Source: Flavobacterium jejuense | GTDB lineage: Bacteria > Bacteroidota > Bacteroidia > Flavobacteriales > Flavobacteriaceae | Assembly (NCBI RefSeq): GCF_006491595.2 | Contig: NZ_VEVQ02000019.1 | Span: 18,687 to 82,686, forward strand | Direction: 5' to 3' | Length of the DNA stretch: 64,000 nt | Part shown: positions 1 to 7,503 of the stretch, piece after piece | How the letters are laid out: every line of letters begins with the position of its first letter | Position numbering within the stretch: position 1 is the first letter of the stretch | Notes under the pieces: generated by a model | Seen by the model: the letters and a program-made list of their open reading frames with translations, nothing else | The model's database searches: none | Told to the model about the DNA's origin: nothing | Program-made: the position numbers and the translations under genes

Positions 1-353
1 TAAATCATCTAAATGCGACTGTTAGTGTTGATGATTCATTGGCACAATCTAAATCAGTTGTTATGAATGCCTCTGTTCCAGTAAACTTTAAATCGGGTGA
101 TTCAAAATATCCAAACATTGCACAAACTCTTTGGACAACTATTTCTTGTCATAATGACTTGAAATATTATTTTTGTAACTCAAGAACACCTGGAATCATA
201 TGGATAGATTTAAATAAAAAAGATTTATTTCCTGCTCCTGTCTCACGACTTATTTTGGTTGAAGAAGAAGATTCTAGTTTTATAAATAAATCACTTTACG
301 GTTTCAAAAACAATGATTTTGAAGGTACTAATGACCCTTTTAAAGTTAAATAA
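1..353 (+). CDS. Choloylglycine hydrolase-like protein (C-terminal part)
   Basis: The reading frame is open from the window edge (frame of base 3) to a TAA at 351-353, so this is the last ~116 residues of a longer gene. The segment TLWTTISCHNDLKYYF followed by IIWIDLNKKDL resembles the C-terminal strands of the choloylglycine hydrolase / penicillin V acylase family (Ntn hydrolases that cut linear amide bonds such as those of conjugated bile salts or acyl-homoserine lactones). The catalytic N-terminal Cys lies upstream of the window and cannot be checked. The TTG at 39 is an internal codon, not a start. The family call rests on a short C-terminal match only. Confidence 0.55.
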   Translation, partial: NHLNATVSVDDSLAQSKSVVMNASVPVNFKSGDSKYPNIAQTLWTTISCHNDLKYYFCNSRTPGIIWIDLNKKDLFPAPVSRLILVEEEDSSFINKSLYGFKNNDFEGTNDPFKVK

Positions 354-359
354 AAATAT

Positions 360-390
360 GGCTGACAATTATTTTGTTAGCCTTACTTTT
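360..390 (+). terminator. Rho-independent terminator
   Basis: GGCTGACAA (360-368) pairs with TTGTTAGCC (374-382) with one G-T pair and is followed by a T-rich stretch. It sits seven bases after the stop codon of the hydrolase-like gene. Confidence 0.6.
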
Positions 391-752
391 TATATTTCTA
401 TCTCCCTCAAATAGACTACACTTATTGAATAACGTAAACTACTCTGTTAGAAAAAATACGACCTAAAATAAACTCACCTCACCTCACAAATATTATAAAC
501 TTCCTAAAAGTTTAAGTAAATATAAAATATTATTTTCTTGCTCGACCTACTAAGTAGGTATTTGTACTTGTATCTCGAGTGTTTATACTGTTTTGAAAAT
601 CAGTTATTTATGCGCTAAAAAATATTTTTAATTAGTAGTAGTTTTACATTGTAATATTACAAAACAATAAAGTGAAGTTCAGAAATCACAATAAAAAACG
701 AGGCGTAACCTGAAAAGCCTTATGAGTAGGGAAACAAATAAATCAAAAAATC
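391..752. other. Gene-free spacer upstream of the AidA-like gene
   Basis: No plausible coding frame is seen on either strand. It holds three head-to-tail copies of CTCAC (473-487) and a very AT-rich middle. The last 60 bases before the ATG at 753 are more mixed and contain AGGC and GCCT arms (about 701-720) that could form a weak hairpin in the mRNA leader. I see no convincing full -33/-7 promoter. Confidence 0.4.
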
Positions 753-1301
753 ATGAGTCAAAGTTTAGCAGCCTCTTCGGCACAGATAGATGTTCTTGTA
801 GTTATAGATACAGAATATATTAAAAGTAACTTTCCAAAAAACACAGATCCTAATAAAGCTCAAGGAATAAATCATAATAGTCAATATATGATTTGTTATA
901 GTCCTAGAGGAATTGTTTCTGGTCAAGGAACTGCAGATTTAAGTTTTAAAGCTAATGTTGGAGATAATGTTTCTTTTAGGAGCACATCAATTCAACAAAA
1001 TTCTGACGATGCCGTAATTCTTTACGGAATTAAATACTGGAAAGGAGATAAAGTGTTTAATACATTTACTACAAATATTGTTACAAGAAATAGAGCAGTT
1101 CAACCTGATCCAGACCAATTGAATGGTATTCCTCCAATTTTGACGTCTCAGAATTTTACAAGTTATGATTCTAAAATTGCTAAAGGTGGAACTGAAAATT
1201 TCTATGTTTACATTGCTGTTTATACCCTTGCATCTGATGGTCAAACACAAGAATTATACGGATATTATTATTGGGATCCTCAAGTTGTAGTTCCTTCTTA
1301 G
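753..1301 (+). CDS. AidA/PixA inclusion-body family protein
   Basis: 182 residues. The start IDVLVVIDTEYIKSNFPKN, the mid-protein aromatic/Gly pattern and the end ELYGYYYWDPQVVV match the AidA/PixA family (Pfam PixA). This family was first described as abundant cytoplasmic inclusion-body proteins of Xenorhabdus and as AidA of Ralstonia and Burkholderia, where it is quorum-controlled. No signal peptide or membrane segment is visible, so it is cytoplasmic. Its biochemical role is not known. A terminator follows, then a diverged paralogue at 1388, so the pair is a tandem duplication. The ATG at 753 gives the usual family length. Confidence 0.85.
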   Translation: MSQSLAASSAQIDVLVVIDTEYIKSNFPKNTDPNKAQGINHNSQYMICYSPRGIVSGQGTADLSFKANVGDNVSFRSTSIQQNSDDAVILYGIKYWKGDKVFNTFTTNIVTRNRAVQPDPDQLNGIPPILTSQNFTSYDSKIAKGGTENFYVYIAVYTLASDGQTQELYGYYYWDPQVVVPS

Positions 1302-1335
1302 TTTTTATCAACTTTATTTAATAAAGATATAATTG

Positions 1336-1369
1336 AAAACACGAACAAGGAAAGCCTAGTTCGTGTTTT
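1336..1369 (+). terminator. Rho-independent terminator between AidA-like genes
   Basis: A perfect 11-bp stem, AAAACACGAAC (1336-1346) with GTTCGTGTTTT (1359-1369), encloses a smaller AGG/CCT stem and ends in T residues. It should limit read-through into the second AidA-like gene only 18 bases downstream. Confidence 0.8.
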
Positions 1370-1387
1370 TATAAAATTAAAAGCATA

Positions 1388-1942
1388 ATGACACCTTCTA
1401 TTTCAATTATTCAAAAAGCAACTTTTAAAATTTTGATTGTAATTGATACAATTGAGATCAAAAAGAAGTATCCAAATCCTAACAATAACCTTAATGAGCC
1501 GATTAGAATAGATCAGTCAAATTGGTTAATTATTAATCCTTATAGTGATGATATTGAATCAGCAAATTCTTTACACTTCACTTCTCTTAAAATTAAAAAA
1601 AAGGATAAAATTATAATTTCAGGAATTTCTATTGATGGAGGTTCTTCTGACTCAATTATTTTGAATAGAATTCAGAATTGCAAATCAAAAAAAGAGCTTT
1701 TTAGTTCATTTGAATCTTTTTGTGTGTCTAAAAAAATAATTCTTAATAATCCAAATAGTGATGCTGAACTATCTATTGTTAATAGTAATCAAAATGTAAT
1801 GTGGTTTGAATCCGTAATTTTAGATTTTGGAAAGAGTAAGATTGAAGTTATTTTCTTACTTTATAATTTAGACGAGGATGGTAATCAGCAAAGTTTATAT
1901 GGTTGTTTCGTCTTTAATTTAAATGTTAATATTCATAAGTAA
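1388..1942 (+). CDS. Diverged AidA/PixA family paralogue
   Basis: 184 residues. It keeps the family frame: FKILIVIDTIEIKKKYPNPN at the N-terminus and SLYGCFVFNLNVNI at the C-terminus, aligned with the neighbour at 753. It is much richer in Lys and Ser, and the terminal WDP motif is replaced by FNL, so it has diverged strongly. The ATG lies just after the preceding terminator, so it either has its own promoter or depends on leaky termination. No signal peptide. Function unknown; it may be a partner that co-assembles with the first protein (inference). Confidence 0.75.
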   Translation: MTPSISIIQKATFKILIVIDTIEIKKKYPNPNNNLNEPIRIDQSNWLIINPYSDDIESANSLHFTSLKIKKKDKIIISGISIDGGSSDSIILNRIQNCKSKKELFSSFESFCVSKKIILNNPNSDAELSIVNSNQNVMWFESVILDFGKSKIEVIFLLYNLDEDGNQQSLYGCFVFNLNVNIHK

Positions 1943-1947
1943 ACTCT

Positions 1948-2406
1948 TTACAAGTAATTTATTTCTGAAATAGTTTTCAAAACTCCATTTCGATATTCAA
2001 GAAAACTCTTTAAATGCTTTTTCAAAAAGTAAGCATCAAATAATTTACCAAATACTCCAAATGGTGTTTCATATTGTAAAATGTCTTGCATAATGGTAAC
2101 ACCATTTTTTTCTTCAAAGAAATGTTGGTGTTTAAAGCTTTTAAAGTTTCCTTTCAATTGCTCGTCCACAAAATATGTTGGTACTTCCATTTCAGATATA
2201 ATGCTTTGATGTTGAAAATAAAACCCAAAATGTTTTCCTTTCCAAGTTACGGTTTCTCCTTTTTCTATTAATCCAGAAGTTCTTCCTGCAATCGCTTTCT
2301 CATTGGTCTGACTAGCTGATTGTTGGTGTAAATCAATGTTCCTATTGTTGTTGAAAACAATTTCAATTGGGGCATTTATTTTTGTAGTGATATGTATTGT
2401 TGTCAT
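1948..2406 (-). CDS. SRPBCC (START-like) family protein
   Basis: 152 residues with the SRPBCC lipid/ligand-binding pattern: HITTKINAPIEIVFN at the N-terminus, the QHQSIISEMEVPTYFVDEQ region, and a final helix FLKKHLKSFLEYRNGVLK. Such proteins fold as a helix-grip cup that binds hydrophobic ligands. No membrane segment. It is the last gene of the leftward operon that begins at 6250 and includes a TIGR01777 epimerase; SRPBCC and TIGR01777 genes often occur together in bacteria. A palindromic repeat separates it from the preceding gene. The ligand is unknown. Confidence 0.8.
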   Translation of the reverse strand: MTTIHITTKINAPIEIVFNNNRNIDLHQQSASQTNEKAIAGRTSGLIEKGETVTWKGKHFGFYFQHQSIISEMEVPTYFVDEQLKGNFKSFKHQHFFEEKNGVTIMQDILQYETPFGVFGKLFDAYFLKKHLKSFLEYRNGVLKTISEINYL

Positions 2407-2417
2407 AATTATTTTTT

Positions 2418-2451
2418 AGACCTGACAGATGTTTTAAAACCTGTAAGGTCT
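2418..2451. repeat. Intergenic palindromic repeat (ACCTGnCAG type)
   Basis: AGACCTGACAG (2418-2428) and CTGTAAGGTCT (2441-2451) are inverted arms matching at 10 of 11 positions around a T/A-rich loop. From memory, palindromes of this AGACCTGACAG form are frequent between genes in Flavobacterium genomes. Here it lies inside an operon between two genes read leftward, where it could form an RNA hairpin. Confidence 0.6.
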
Positions 2452-2457
2452 ATGTGT

Positions 2458-2844
2458 TTATCCATTAATTACTAGTGATTGTGCTTTCTGACTTTCTTTG
2501 GCTTTGCGTTTTCCTCTAAAGAATAAATATAAGTTTAAAAACAACATAACTCCTAAGTAAATTGAAAAACCTCCTATTTTATAACTCAAATTTTCTATTA
2601 AGGATTGGTGCGAATTATCTCTGATACTCATTTCTAAAATGCGTAATGCAAATCCAATATTTAAAAGGTAAAATCCTGTTTCAAAAAGTTTATTTGTTGC
2701 TAATGCAATTTCTTCACGTCCTTTAAAGATATCGAGCATGTAGATTTTACTATTTTTAAAAAGAGTCTTTGAAACATAATAGGTTAAAAATAAAGCTACT
2801 GGTATGTAAATAGCGTATCCAATTAAAATTTTTGAAGTTTCCAT
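2458..2844 (-). CDS. Small membrane protein, paralogue of its upstream neighbour
   Basis: 128 residues with three or four hydrophobic segments (about residues 7-25, 55-72 and 90-110). I do not recognise a named family. Its first 70 residues follow the same pattern as the protein encoded at 2855-3199: GYxIY, a Lys/Asn-rich turn ending IY, then a Glu-rich helix and G-x-YLLNIG. The two are therefore tandem duplicates. It lies 10 bp downstream of that gene in the GbsR-linked operon. The basic C-terminus (FRGKRKAKESQK) should be cytoplasmic. Confidence 0.75.
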   Translation of the reverse strand: METSKILIGYAIYIPVALFLTYYVSKTLFKNSKIYMLDIFKGREEIALATNKLFETGFYLLNIGFALRILEMSIRDNSHQSLIENLSYKIGGFSIYLGVMLFLNLYLFFRGKRKAKESQKAQSLVING

Positions 2845-2854
2845 AATTTTGATT

Positions 2855-3199
2855 TTAAATTAATTTTTTAATGTATGTAGTGAGTAAAAAAATGTTGAGG
2901 TAATGCATAAGAGCAATAGTAACAATAATAATTGCTGATTTTGAAGCAATTAGTTCTATTAAATAAGGAAGAGTTGTTATTTTTTGCCAAGAAATAATCG
3001 TCATGGCACAATAACCAATGTTAAGCAAATAATAACCAAGTAATAACATTTGATTGATTCTTTGACAAAGTGCTTCATGATCAGGAATTAATTGGAACAC
3101 ATAAATATTTCCATTGTCATAACATATCTTGCCTACTTTTATGATGATGAAAAAAGTGATGCTAAAATAGATGAGATAACCAATGATATTGAGGTTCAT
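2855..3199 (-). CDS. Small membrane protein of the GbsR-linked operon
   Basis: 114 residues, mostly hydrophobic, with predicted membrane spans near residues 5-23, 50-68 and 85-108. No named family recognised. It shares the GYLIY...NGNIYVF...GYYLLNIG pattern with the downstream gene (2458-2844). Its ATG overlaps the stop of the TIGR01777 gene by four bases (ATGA), which indicates translational coupling. Confidence 0.75.
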   Translation of the reverse strand: MNLNIIGYLIYFSITFFIIIKVGKICYDNGNIYVFQLIPDHEALCQRINQMLLLGYYLLNIGYCAMTIISWQKITTLPYLIELIASKSAIIIVTIALMHYLNIFLLTTYIKKLI

Positions 3200-4104
3200 G
3201 ATACTAAATTTTTAAATGTTTTTTCTAATGTATCAAATTCAAACTGAAATCCATTTTGAAGTAATCGTCCTGGAATGACGTTTCTACTTTTTAAAACCAA
3301 TTCTGGTTCTGTACCAATGATTTTTGCACCTAATTTCAATAGTGCTAATGAAATAGGAAAACCTATTGACATTCCAACAACTTTTCGCAATTGTTTCATG
3401 AATACTTTATTTTGAATAGGTTTTGGTGAAACTATATTGATTACTCCTGTCATTTCTTGCTGAATTATAAAATCAATAGCGCTAGCAAAATCATATTCGT
3501 GTACCCAACTAATAAATTGATTGCCATTCCCTTGTTTACCACCTAATCCAAATTGTGACAATCTTTTTAACGGAATAAAGGCACCTCCGTTTTTGCCTAA
3601 AACAATAGACGTTCGTAAAGCTGTTTTTAAAGTGTTTTTTGTAGGAACTTCAAAAAAAGTTTGTTCCCAAGTTTTAGCTACATTCATAGAAAAATCATTG
3701 CCTATTTCTCCATTTAATTCGGTCATTTGTTTGTCTTCTGAGTGACGATAAATTGTAGCTGTTGATGAATTTAGCCAATGTTTTGGTGGTTTTTTACAAC
3801 TTAAAACGGCTATGTTTAAAATAGCAGTGCTGTCAACACGTGAAGCCAAAATTTCTTTTTTATTAGTATCAGTATAACGACAATCTACCGATTTTCCTGC
3901 CAGATTAATTAAGGCGGTTGCGTTTTCTAATTCGGTTTCCCAACCTGTGAGTGTTTTGGCATCCCAATGTACATACTTTATAGTGTTTCTAATTTTAGAT
4001 TTCCCTCGAGTTAAAACTACTATTTCTTCACATTTATCTTTGAAATAATTGACTAAGACTTCTCCTAGAAATCCAGTTCCTGCTGCTATGACTATTTTTT
4101 TCAT
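3196..4104 (-). CDS. TIGR01777 family NAD(P)-binding epimerase-like protein
   Basis: 302 residues from the chosen start (MKKIVIAAGTGFLGEVLV). An upstream in-frame ATG at 4155 would add 17 residues before the Rossmann motif and overlap the preceding gene, so it is unlikely. The GTGFLG nucleotide-binding loop is at residues 9-14, and the C-terminal SRNVIPGRLLQNGFQF region is typical of the TIGR01777 (YfcH-like) branch of the extended short-chain dehydrogenase/epimerase superfamily. The substrate of this family is unknown. The start is two bases after the stop of the preceding gene and the end overlaps the next ATG, so it is mid-operon. It may act on lipids or on redox cofactors (inference). Confidence 0.85.
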   Translation of the reverse strand: MKKIVIAAGTGFLGEVLVNYFKDKCEEIVVLTRGKSKIRNTIKYVHWDAKTLTGWETELENATALINLAGKSVDCRYTDTNKKEILASRVDSTAILNIAVLSCKKPPKHWLNSSTATIYRHSEDKQMTELNGEIGNDFSMNVAKTWEQTFFEVPTKNTLKTALRTSIVLGKNGGAFIPLKRLSQFGLGGKQGNGNQFISWVHEYDFASAIDFIIQQEMTGVINIVSPKPIQNKVFMKQLRKVVGMSIGFPISLALLKLGAKIIGTEPELVLKSRNVIPGRLLQNGFQFEFDTLEKTFKNLVS

Positions 4105-4106
4105 AA

Positions 4107-4928
4107 TTAAAATATTAAAATGATTCCTAAAGCTAAAACGCGATACAAAATCCAAGTTAGTGTTAGAAATTTTGGTAATCCAAGAATGTTTATTCTTCTA
4201 TAATGTTCCAAAATCATTAGGTTTACCGTTAATCCAAACCAACCTAAAACTACATATTCATTAATTTCGATAAATTGATTTAGTATTAAAATTGGCAATA
4301 AAAATAAACTTCCCATTACTGAAACAGTAACTAAATTTCCAATATAATTGAGTTGATTCTGTTTGCTTATTTTACGAATAAATACATATTGAAAACCAAT
4401 TTGACCAACTGCTAAAAGTAATTCTCTACCAAAATTAGCTTTGGGTAAAAGTGTAATGAATTCCGCATATTGAAATAATATAACTGCTGTAAAAAGCGTT
4501 GCGAATAAGATATATAACAAGCGATATTTTACATTAAAAGTTGGAACACATTGCATGTTGTTTTCATTTTTACTTGTACTTGGAGCAATTACCTTTCTAT
4601 TGTAAGAAATGAATTTGTATAGTTTTTTTAAAAAGATATTGATGGGTTTCCAATTCCCAACTTTCTCCATCCACGGAAAAGAATTTCCTATTACTTTTAG
4701 TAAACTGTCAATTCAATAAAGTACTTTTTTGTTTTTGGTGTCTACTAATGCGATTTCATTTTTAGCTTTATCTAAATCAATATAGTCTTGTTCCTCTTTC
4801 GATAGCTTTGCGAATGGTTTTCTTCCGTTTTCATCTAGCATATTTACTTTGATGAATCCAGAAGTATAAAGGTTACACATCGGACAATCTTCATCGTAAA
4901 GCAGAGTGTGATCATTTAATGTTTTCAT
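4107..4928 (-). pseudogene. DCC thiol-disulfide oxidoreductase-like gene broken by an in-frame TGA
   Basis: Reading leftward from the ATG at 4926-4928, the frame encodes LLYDEDCPMCNLYTSGF, the DCC signature of the thioredoxin-like DUF393 family (Cys pair at residues 15 and 18). It then meets TGA at 4713-4715 (codon 72). The same frame continues without interruption (IDSLLKVIGNSFPW, then about 190 more residues with four or five membrane spans) to a stop at 4107-4109. The two open parts are exactly in register, and the sequence around the TGA (VLY-stop-IDSLLKVI) matches the usual VLYG-DSLL stretch of DCC proteins. A single GGA-to-TGA change is the simplest explanation. An intact product would be about 273 residues. 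Flanking overlaps (ATGA with the upstream gene, 2-bp gap downstream) show it was an ordinary operon member. A separate second ORF from 4670 is possible but less likely. Confidence 0.75.
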
Positions 4929-5914
4929 GAGATTGTTCTTTTATTTTCAACACTTACTTCAGATCCTTTTGCCAGAATTACGGAAGTTGGTTTTAGGTCT
5001 TTTAAATGGGCAAAATCACTTCCATAATTACTACTAAAATCAACCTCAATTTTGGTGGCTATAACTTCATATTGTTCCCATCTTGGATGTTTTACTTCGT
5101 ATTCAAAGGTTTTGTTTGCACTGTATTTGGTATACCCAAAATAATGTTCGCAAATAAATTTAGCTTCTGTATTTTCTTCAATTGGAAGCAATTCTTTTTT
5201 TACATTTATTTCAATGGAATTCCATTTATTGCCTGATTTCCATTGGTAAACAAGTTGTGAACCTTCTTGAGATGAGGTAATACTGTGTTTCATAGGAAGT
5301 GTTTGATAATGCTCTTTGTAAATAGTATTTGCAACAAATGTTAAAGCTGGTTTTGGGACAATTTCTTTAATAAAAACCACACCACGTTTCCATTCGTTGT
5401 TTTCTTTTCGTTTTACGTAGAATCTAAGGTTGACTTCTTCAAAGTTCACATGAAACGGAATTTTCCAACCTAAAATTCGAGTGTTTTGAAATAAAAACCC
5501 AACAAGACTTACATAGCATTTGCCATTGTATAAATCAATTTCAGTTCCTTTTGGAAGGTGCTTCTCTAAAATTGTTGCATCAATTTCATAATTGATTAAG
5601 ACTAGGTTTTCCCAGTTTGCGGTTAAGAAGCTAATAGGTTTTCTATTGTAAAAATGAATAATATAAGTCAAAAAGAAAATTAAAAAAACTGGAATTAAAA
5701 ATAACCAAGTAAACTCTCCATCCCAAATAAAGAAAAACAAGAATACTAAACTAAAATAGATATAGATTAGTTTGTTTTTTGGAGAATGTAGTAGAAATAG
5801 AATGGCCGCTAAAACTTGAAATAGTCCTGTAAGAGCTATTCCATATCCACCAAGAAGTAAAAAGAGAAGTGCAATTATATTGATGACTTTACTATATTTT
5901 AATGAGAATTCCAT
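4925..5914 (-). CDS. DUF2071 (YqjF-like) protein with N-terminal membrane domain
   Basis: 329 residues. Residues 1-95 form about four membrane spans. From FLTANWENLVLINYEID onward the sequence is a DUF2071 domain, with HLPKGTEIDLYNGKCYVSLV and the conserved HVNFEEVNLRFYV block. DUF2071 proteins are predicted acetoacetate-decarboxylase-like beta-barrels of unknown function. The membrane domain resembles the whole 110-residue protein encoded just upstream (TG-x-x-QV ... P-x-NK ... LFF-x-x-W ... II-x-x-YN), suggesting duplication. It overlaps the broken DCC gene by ATGA and follows the upstream gene by 3 bp. Confidence 0.8.
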   Translation of the reverse strand: MEFSLKYSKVINIIALLFLLLGGYGIALTGLFQVLAAILFLLHSPKNKLIYIYFSLVFLFFFIWDGEFTWLFLIPVFLIFFLTYIIHFYNRKPISFLTANWENLVLINYEIDATILEKHLPKGTEIDLYNGKCYVSLVGFLFQNTRILGWKIPFHVNFEEVNLRFYVKRKENNEWKRGVVFIKEIVPKPALTFVANTIYKEHYQTLPMKHSITSSQEGSQLVYQWKSGNKWNSIEINVKKELLPIEENTEAKFICEHYFGYTKYSANKTFEYEVKHPRWEQYEVIATKIEVDFSSNYGSDFAHLKDLKPTSVILAKGSEVSVENKRTIS

Positions 5915-5917
5915 AGC

Positions 5918-6250
5918 TTAATTTTTAGAGTTATAAATAATTACTGAAAGATAAACCAGTAAAATAAAAGGTATAGGTACTAATATATAAGTAACAATAT
6001 CTATGTAATCTAATCCTGCATTTATCACCCAAGTCATGAAAAATAAACCAACACTCCCTGCATACAATTGTAAACTTTTATTTTCAGGATTTTTAAATAA
6101 CATTTTTAATCCTAAAACAACTTGAATTATTCCTGTTAACATAGTAGATAAAGCAGCATAGAATAAGAATGCTTCACTGATACAACCCAAAAATAAAAGT
6201 ACAATTGGTAATCCTATTGCAAATGTGTTCCAATATTTTATAGCTTTCAT
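5918..6250 (-). CDS. Four-span membrane protein, first gene of the GbsR-linked operon
   Basis: 110 residues with about four membrane spans (roughly 8-27, 30-52, 62-82 and 85-106). No named family recognised. It resembles the N-terminal membrane domain of the next protein (DUF2071). The start codon is 16 bp downstream of a perfect inverted repeat (6267-6292) that is repeated upstream of the regulator gene, so this gene is the likely first target of GbsR/MarR control. Confidence 0.75.
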   Translation of the reverse strand: MKAIKYWNTFAIGLPIVLLFLGCISEAFLFYAALSTMLTGIIQVVLGLKMLFKNPENKSLQLYAGSVGLFFMTWVINAGLDYIDIVTYILVPIPFILLVYLSVIIYNSKN

Positions 6251-6266
6251 AATTCTTATTATTTTT

Positions 6267-6292
6267 AAACTTTCAGAAAAAAATGAAAGTTT
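6267..6292 (-). promoter_or_regulatory. Putative GbsR operator in front of the membrane-protein operon
   Basis: AAACTTTCA (6267-6275) and TGAAAGTTT (6284-6292) form a perfect 9-bp inverted repeat with an 8-base A-rich spacer. An identical arrangement, with the same arms and the same spacer length, lies at 6864-6889 upstream of the regulator. It lies just upstream of the operon's first start codon. The role as operator is inferred. Confidence 0.7.
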
Positions 6293-6309
6293 TGATTAAA
6301 TTTTTTTAG

Positions 6310-6816
6310 TTATTTCTTCATTATTTTTACAATTAGTCTAGCCAACCAATTGTCTTTGTATTCAGTAATCTTATCCAAAACATTATCTGCTTTTAAAACA
6401 AAATCATATAGTTTTGAAGTTTGCTCCACAAAATGTTTTTCTTCAGATGAATTATTGACTTCAATTGAAGAAACTTCTTTTAAAACTTTCAAGGCAGGTT
6501 TGATTTCTCTTTTGCTTCTCTCTCTAGAAATTTTAACGGCTAATTCGTCTAAATCTTTTTCGGCTGTAAAAAACTCTCTTCTTTCTCCAGGTTTATACTC
6601 TTTGTAAACAATGCCCCAATCCATTAAAGCCCTAATATTCATACTTGCATTTCCACGAGAAATTTGTAATTCTTCCATAATATCTTCCATAGAAACAGGC
6701 TCGTTACTGATCATTAACATAGCATGAATCTGAGCCATGGTTTTGTTAATTCCCCATTGAGAACCAAGTGCTCCCCATGTTTGAACGAATTTGTTTTTTG
6801 CTTCTTTGAATTCCAT
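6310..6816 (-). CDS. GbsR/MarR-family transcriptional regulator
   Basis: 168 residues from MEFKEAKNKFVQTWGALGSQWG. An ATG 13 codons upstream is in frame, but it lies next to the promoter and the conserved family start is the one chosen. The winged-helix region (EPVSMEDIMEELQISRGNAS, then MNIRALMDWGIVYKEYKPG) is characteristic of the GbsR/MarR branch, whose members often repress osmoprotectant or membrane genes. The C-terminal half is helical and charged. Its own promoter overlaps an inverted repeat that recurs before the downstream operon, so autorepression plus operon control is likely. Confidence 0.88.
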   Translation of the reverse strand: MEFKEAKNKFVQTWGALGSQWGINKTMAQIHAMLMISNEPVSMEDIMEELQISRGNASMNIRALMDWGIVYKEYKPGERREFFTAEKDLDELAVKISRERSKREIKPALKVLKEVSSIEVNNSSEEKHFVEQTSKLYDFVLKADNVLDKITEYKDNWLARLIVKIMKK

Positions 6817-6842
6817 TTGATGGTTTATCTTATTTGATAATG

Positions 6843-6874
6843 CAAATGTATACAAAAGTTTTTAAACTTTCAAA
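6843..6874 (-). promoter_or_regulatory. Promoter of the GbsR regulator gene
   Basis: On the minus strand TACATTTG (6843-6850) fits the Bacteroidota -7 element TAnnTTTG. TTTG at 6871-6874 lies 20 bases upstream and fits -33. The -33 element falls inside the inverted repeat, so a bound regulator would block the sigma factor. Confidence 0.65.
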
Positions 6875-6889
6875 AAAAAATGAAAGTTT
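6864..6889 (-). promoter_or_regulatory. Putative GbsR operator in front of the regulator gene
   Basis: AAACTTTCA (6864-6872), eight A residues, TGAAAGTTT (6881-6889): the same perfect inverted repeat and spacing as at 6267-6292. It covers the -33 element of the regulator promoter. Confidence 0.7.
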
Positions 6890-6945
6890 GTTTTGGCACA
6901 GTATTTGGATTTATACTTATAGTAACAGATTAAAAACAATACATT

Positions 6946-7422
6946 ATGAAAACGATACAAATTAAGAACCCTAGCGAAGTAGTAATCGAAAGGACAAGAA
7001 TTTTATTTATAGTAATAGCTTTGTTATTTGCTTTGCAAAGTAACGCACAGCTTTCTGTTAGTATTAACATTAATGCAAATACAAATCGTGTTTATGAAAC
7101 CGAATACAGACACGTGCACGATTCTAGATGTAACCATCGTGAAGTAGTCGAATATTATTATTATCCAGAAATTGAAGTTTATTTTGATGTACAAGCTGCG
7201 GTATATTTATATCATACCTCAAAGGGATGGACTAGATCAAGATATTTACCAAGACATTGTAGTCATTATAATATACAGAGAGGATATAGAGTTGGTTTAG
7301 ATTATCATGGACAAAGACCTTACAACCATTTTCATGACCATAAAATGAAGTATAAAATAAAGAAGCATTATTATGCAGACAAACATAGTAAAGGGAAACA
7401 TAAAGGTCATAAAAAATACTAA
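6946..7422 (+). CDS. Secreted His/Tyr-rich basic protein
   Basis: 158 residues. A hydrophobic segment at residues 18-32 ends in SNAQ, a typical signal-peptidase site, so the mature protein is exported. The mature part contains YYYYPEIEVYFDVQ and GWTRSRYLP, a pattern seen in small periplasmic proteins of flavobacteria. The C-terminus is dominated by His, Lys, Tyr and Gly (HDHKMKYKIKKHYYADKHSK), which suggests metal or polyanion binding (inference). It is divergent from the GbsR regulator gene, sharing an upstream region of about 130 bp. No named domain recognised. Confidence 0.7.
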   Translation: MKTIQIKNPSEVVIERTRILFIVIALLFALQSNAQLSVSININANTNRVYETEYRHVHDSRCNHREVVEYYYYPEIEVYFDVQAAVYLYHTSKGWTRSRYLPRHCSHYNIQRGYRVGLDYHGQRPYNHFHDHKMKYKIKKHYYADKHSKGKHKGHKKY

Positions 7423-7448
7423 GATAAATTGCTGCCATAATTTATATA

Positions 7449-7483
7449 AAAAACGAATTGTCATTTATTGATAATTCGTTTTT
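7449..7483. terminator. Bidirectional terminator
   Basis: AAAAACGAATT (7449-7459) pairs with AATTCGTTTTT (7473-7483) between two convergent genes. T-tracts occur on both strands. Confidence 0.7.
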
Positions 7484-7503
7484 GCTATTGTATATAATAA
7501 TAG

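Noticed and set aside
4713..4715. TGA read as selenocysteine or glycine
   Set aside because: TGA is a normal stop elsewhere in the window (for example at 3196-3198), no selenocysteine hairpin is evident, and a Gly-to-stop point mutation is simpler.
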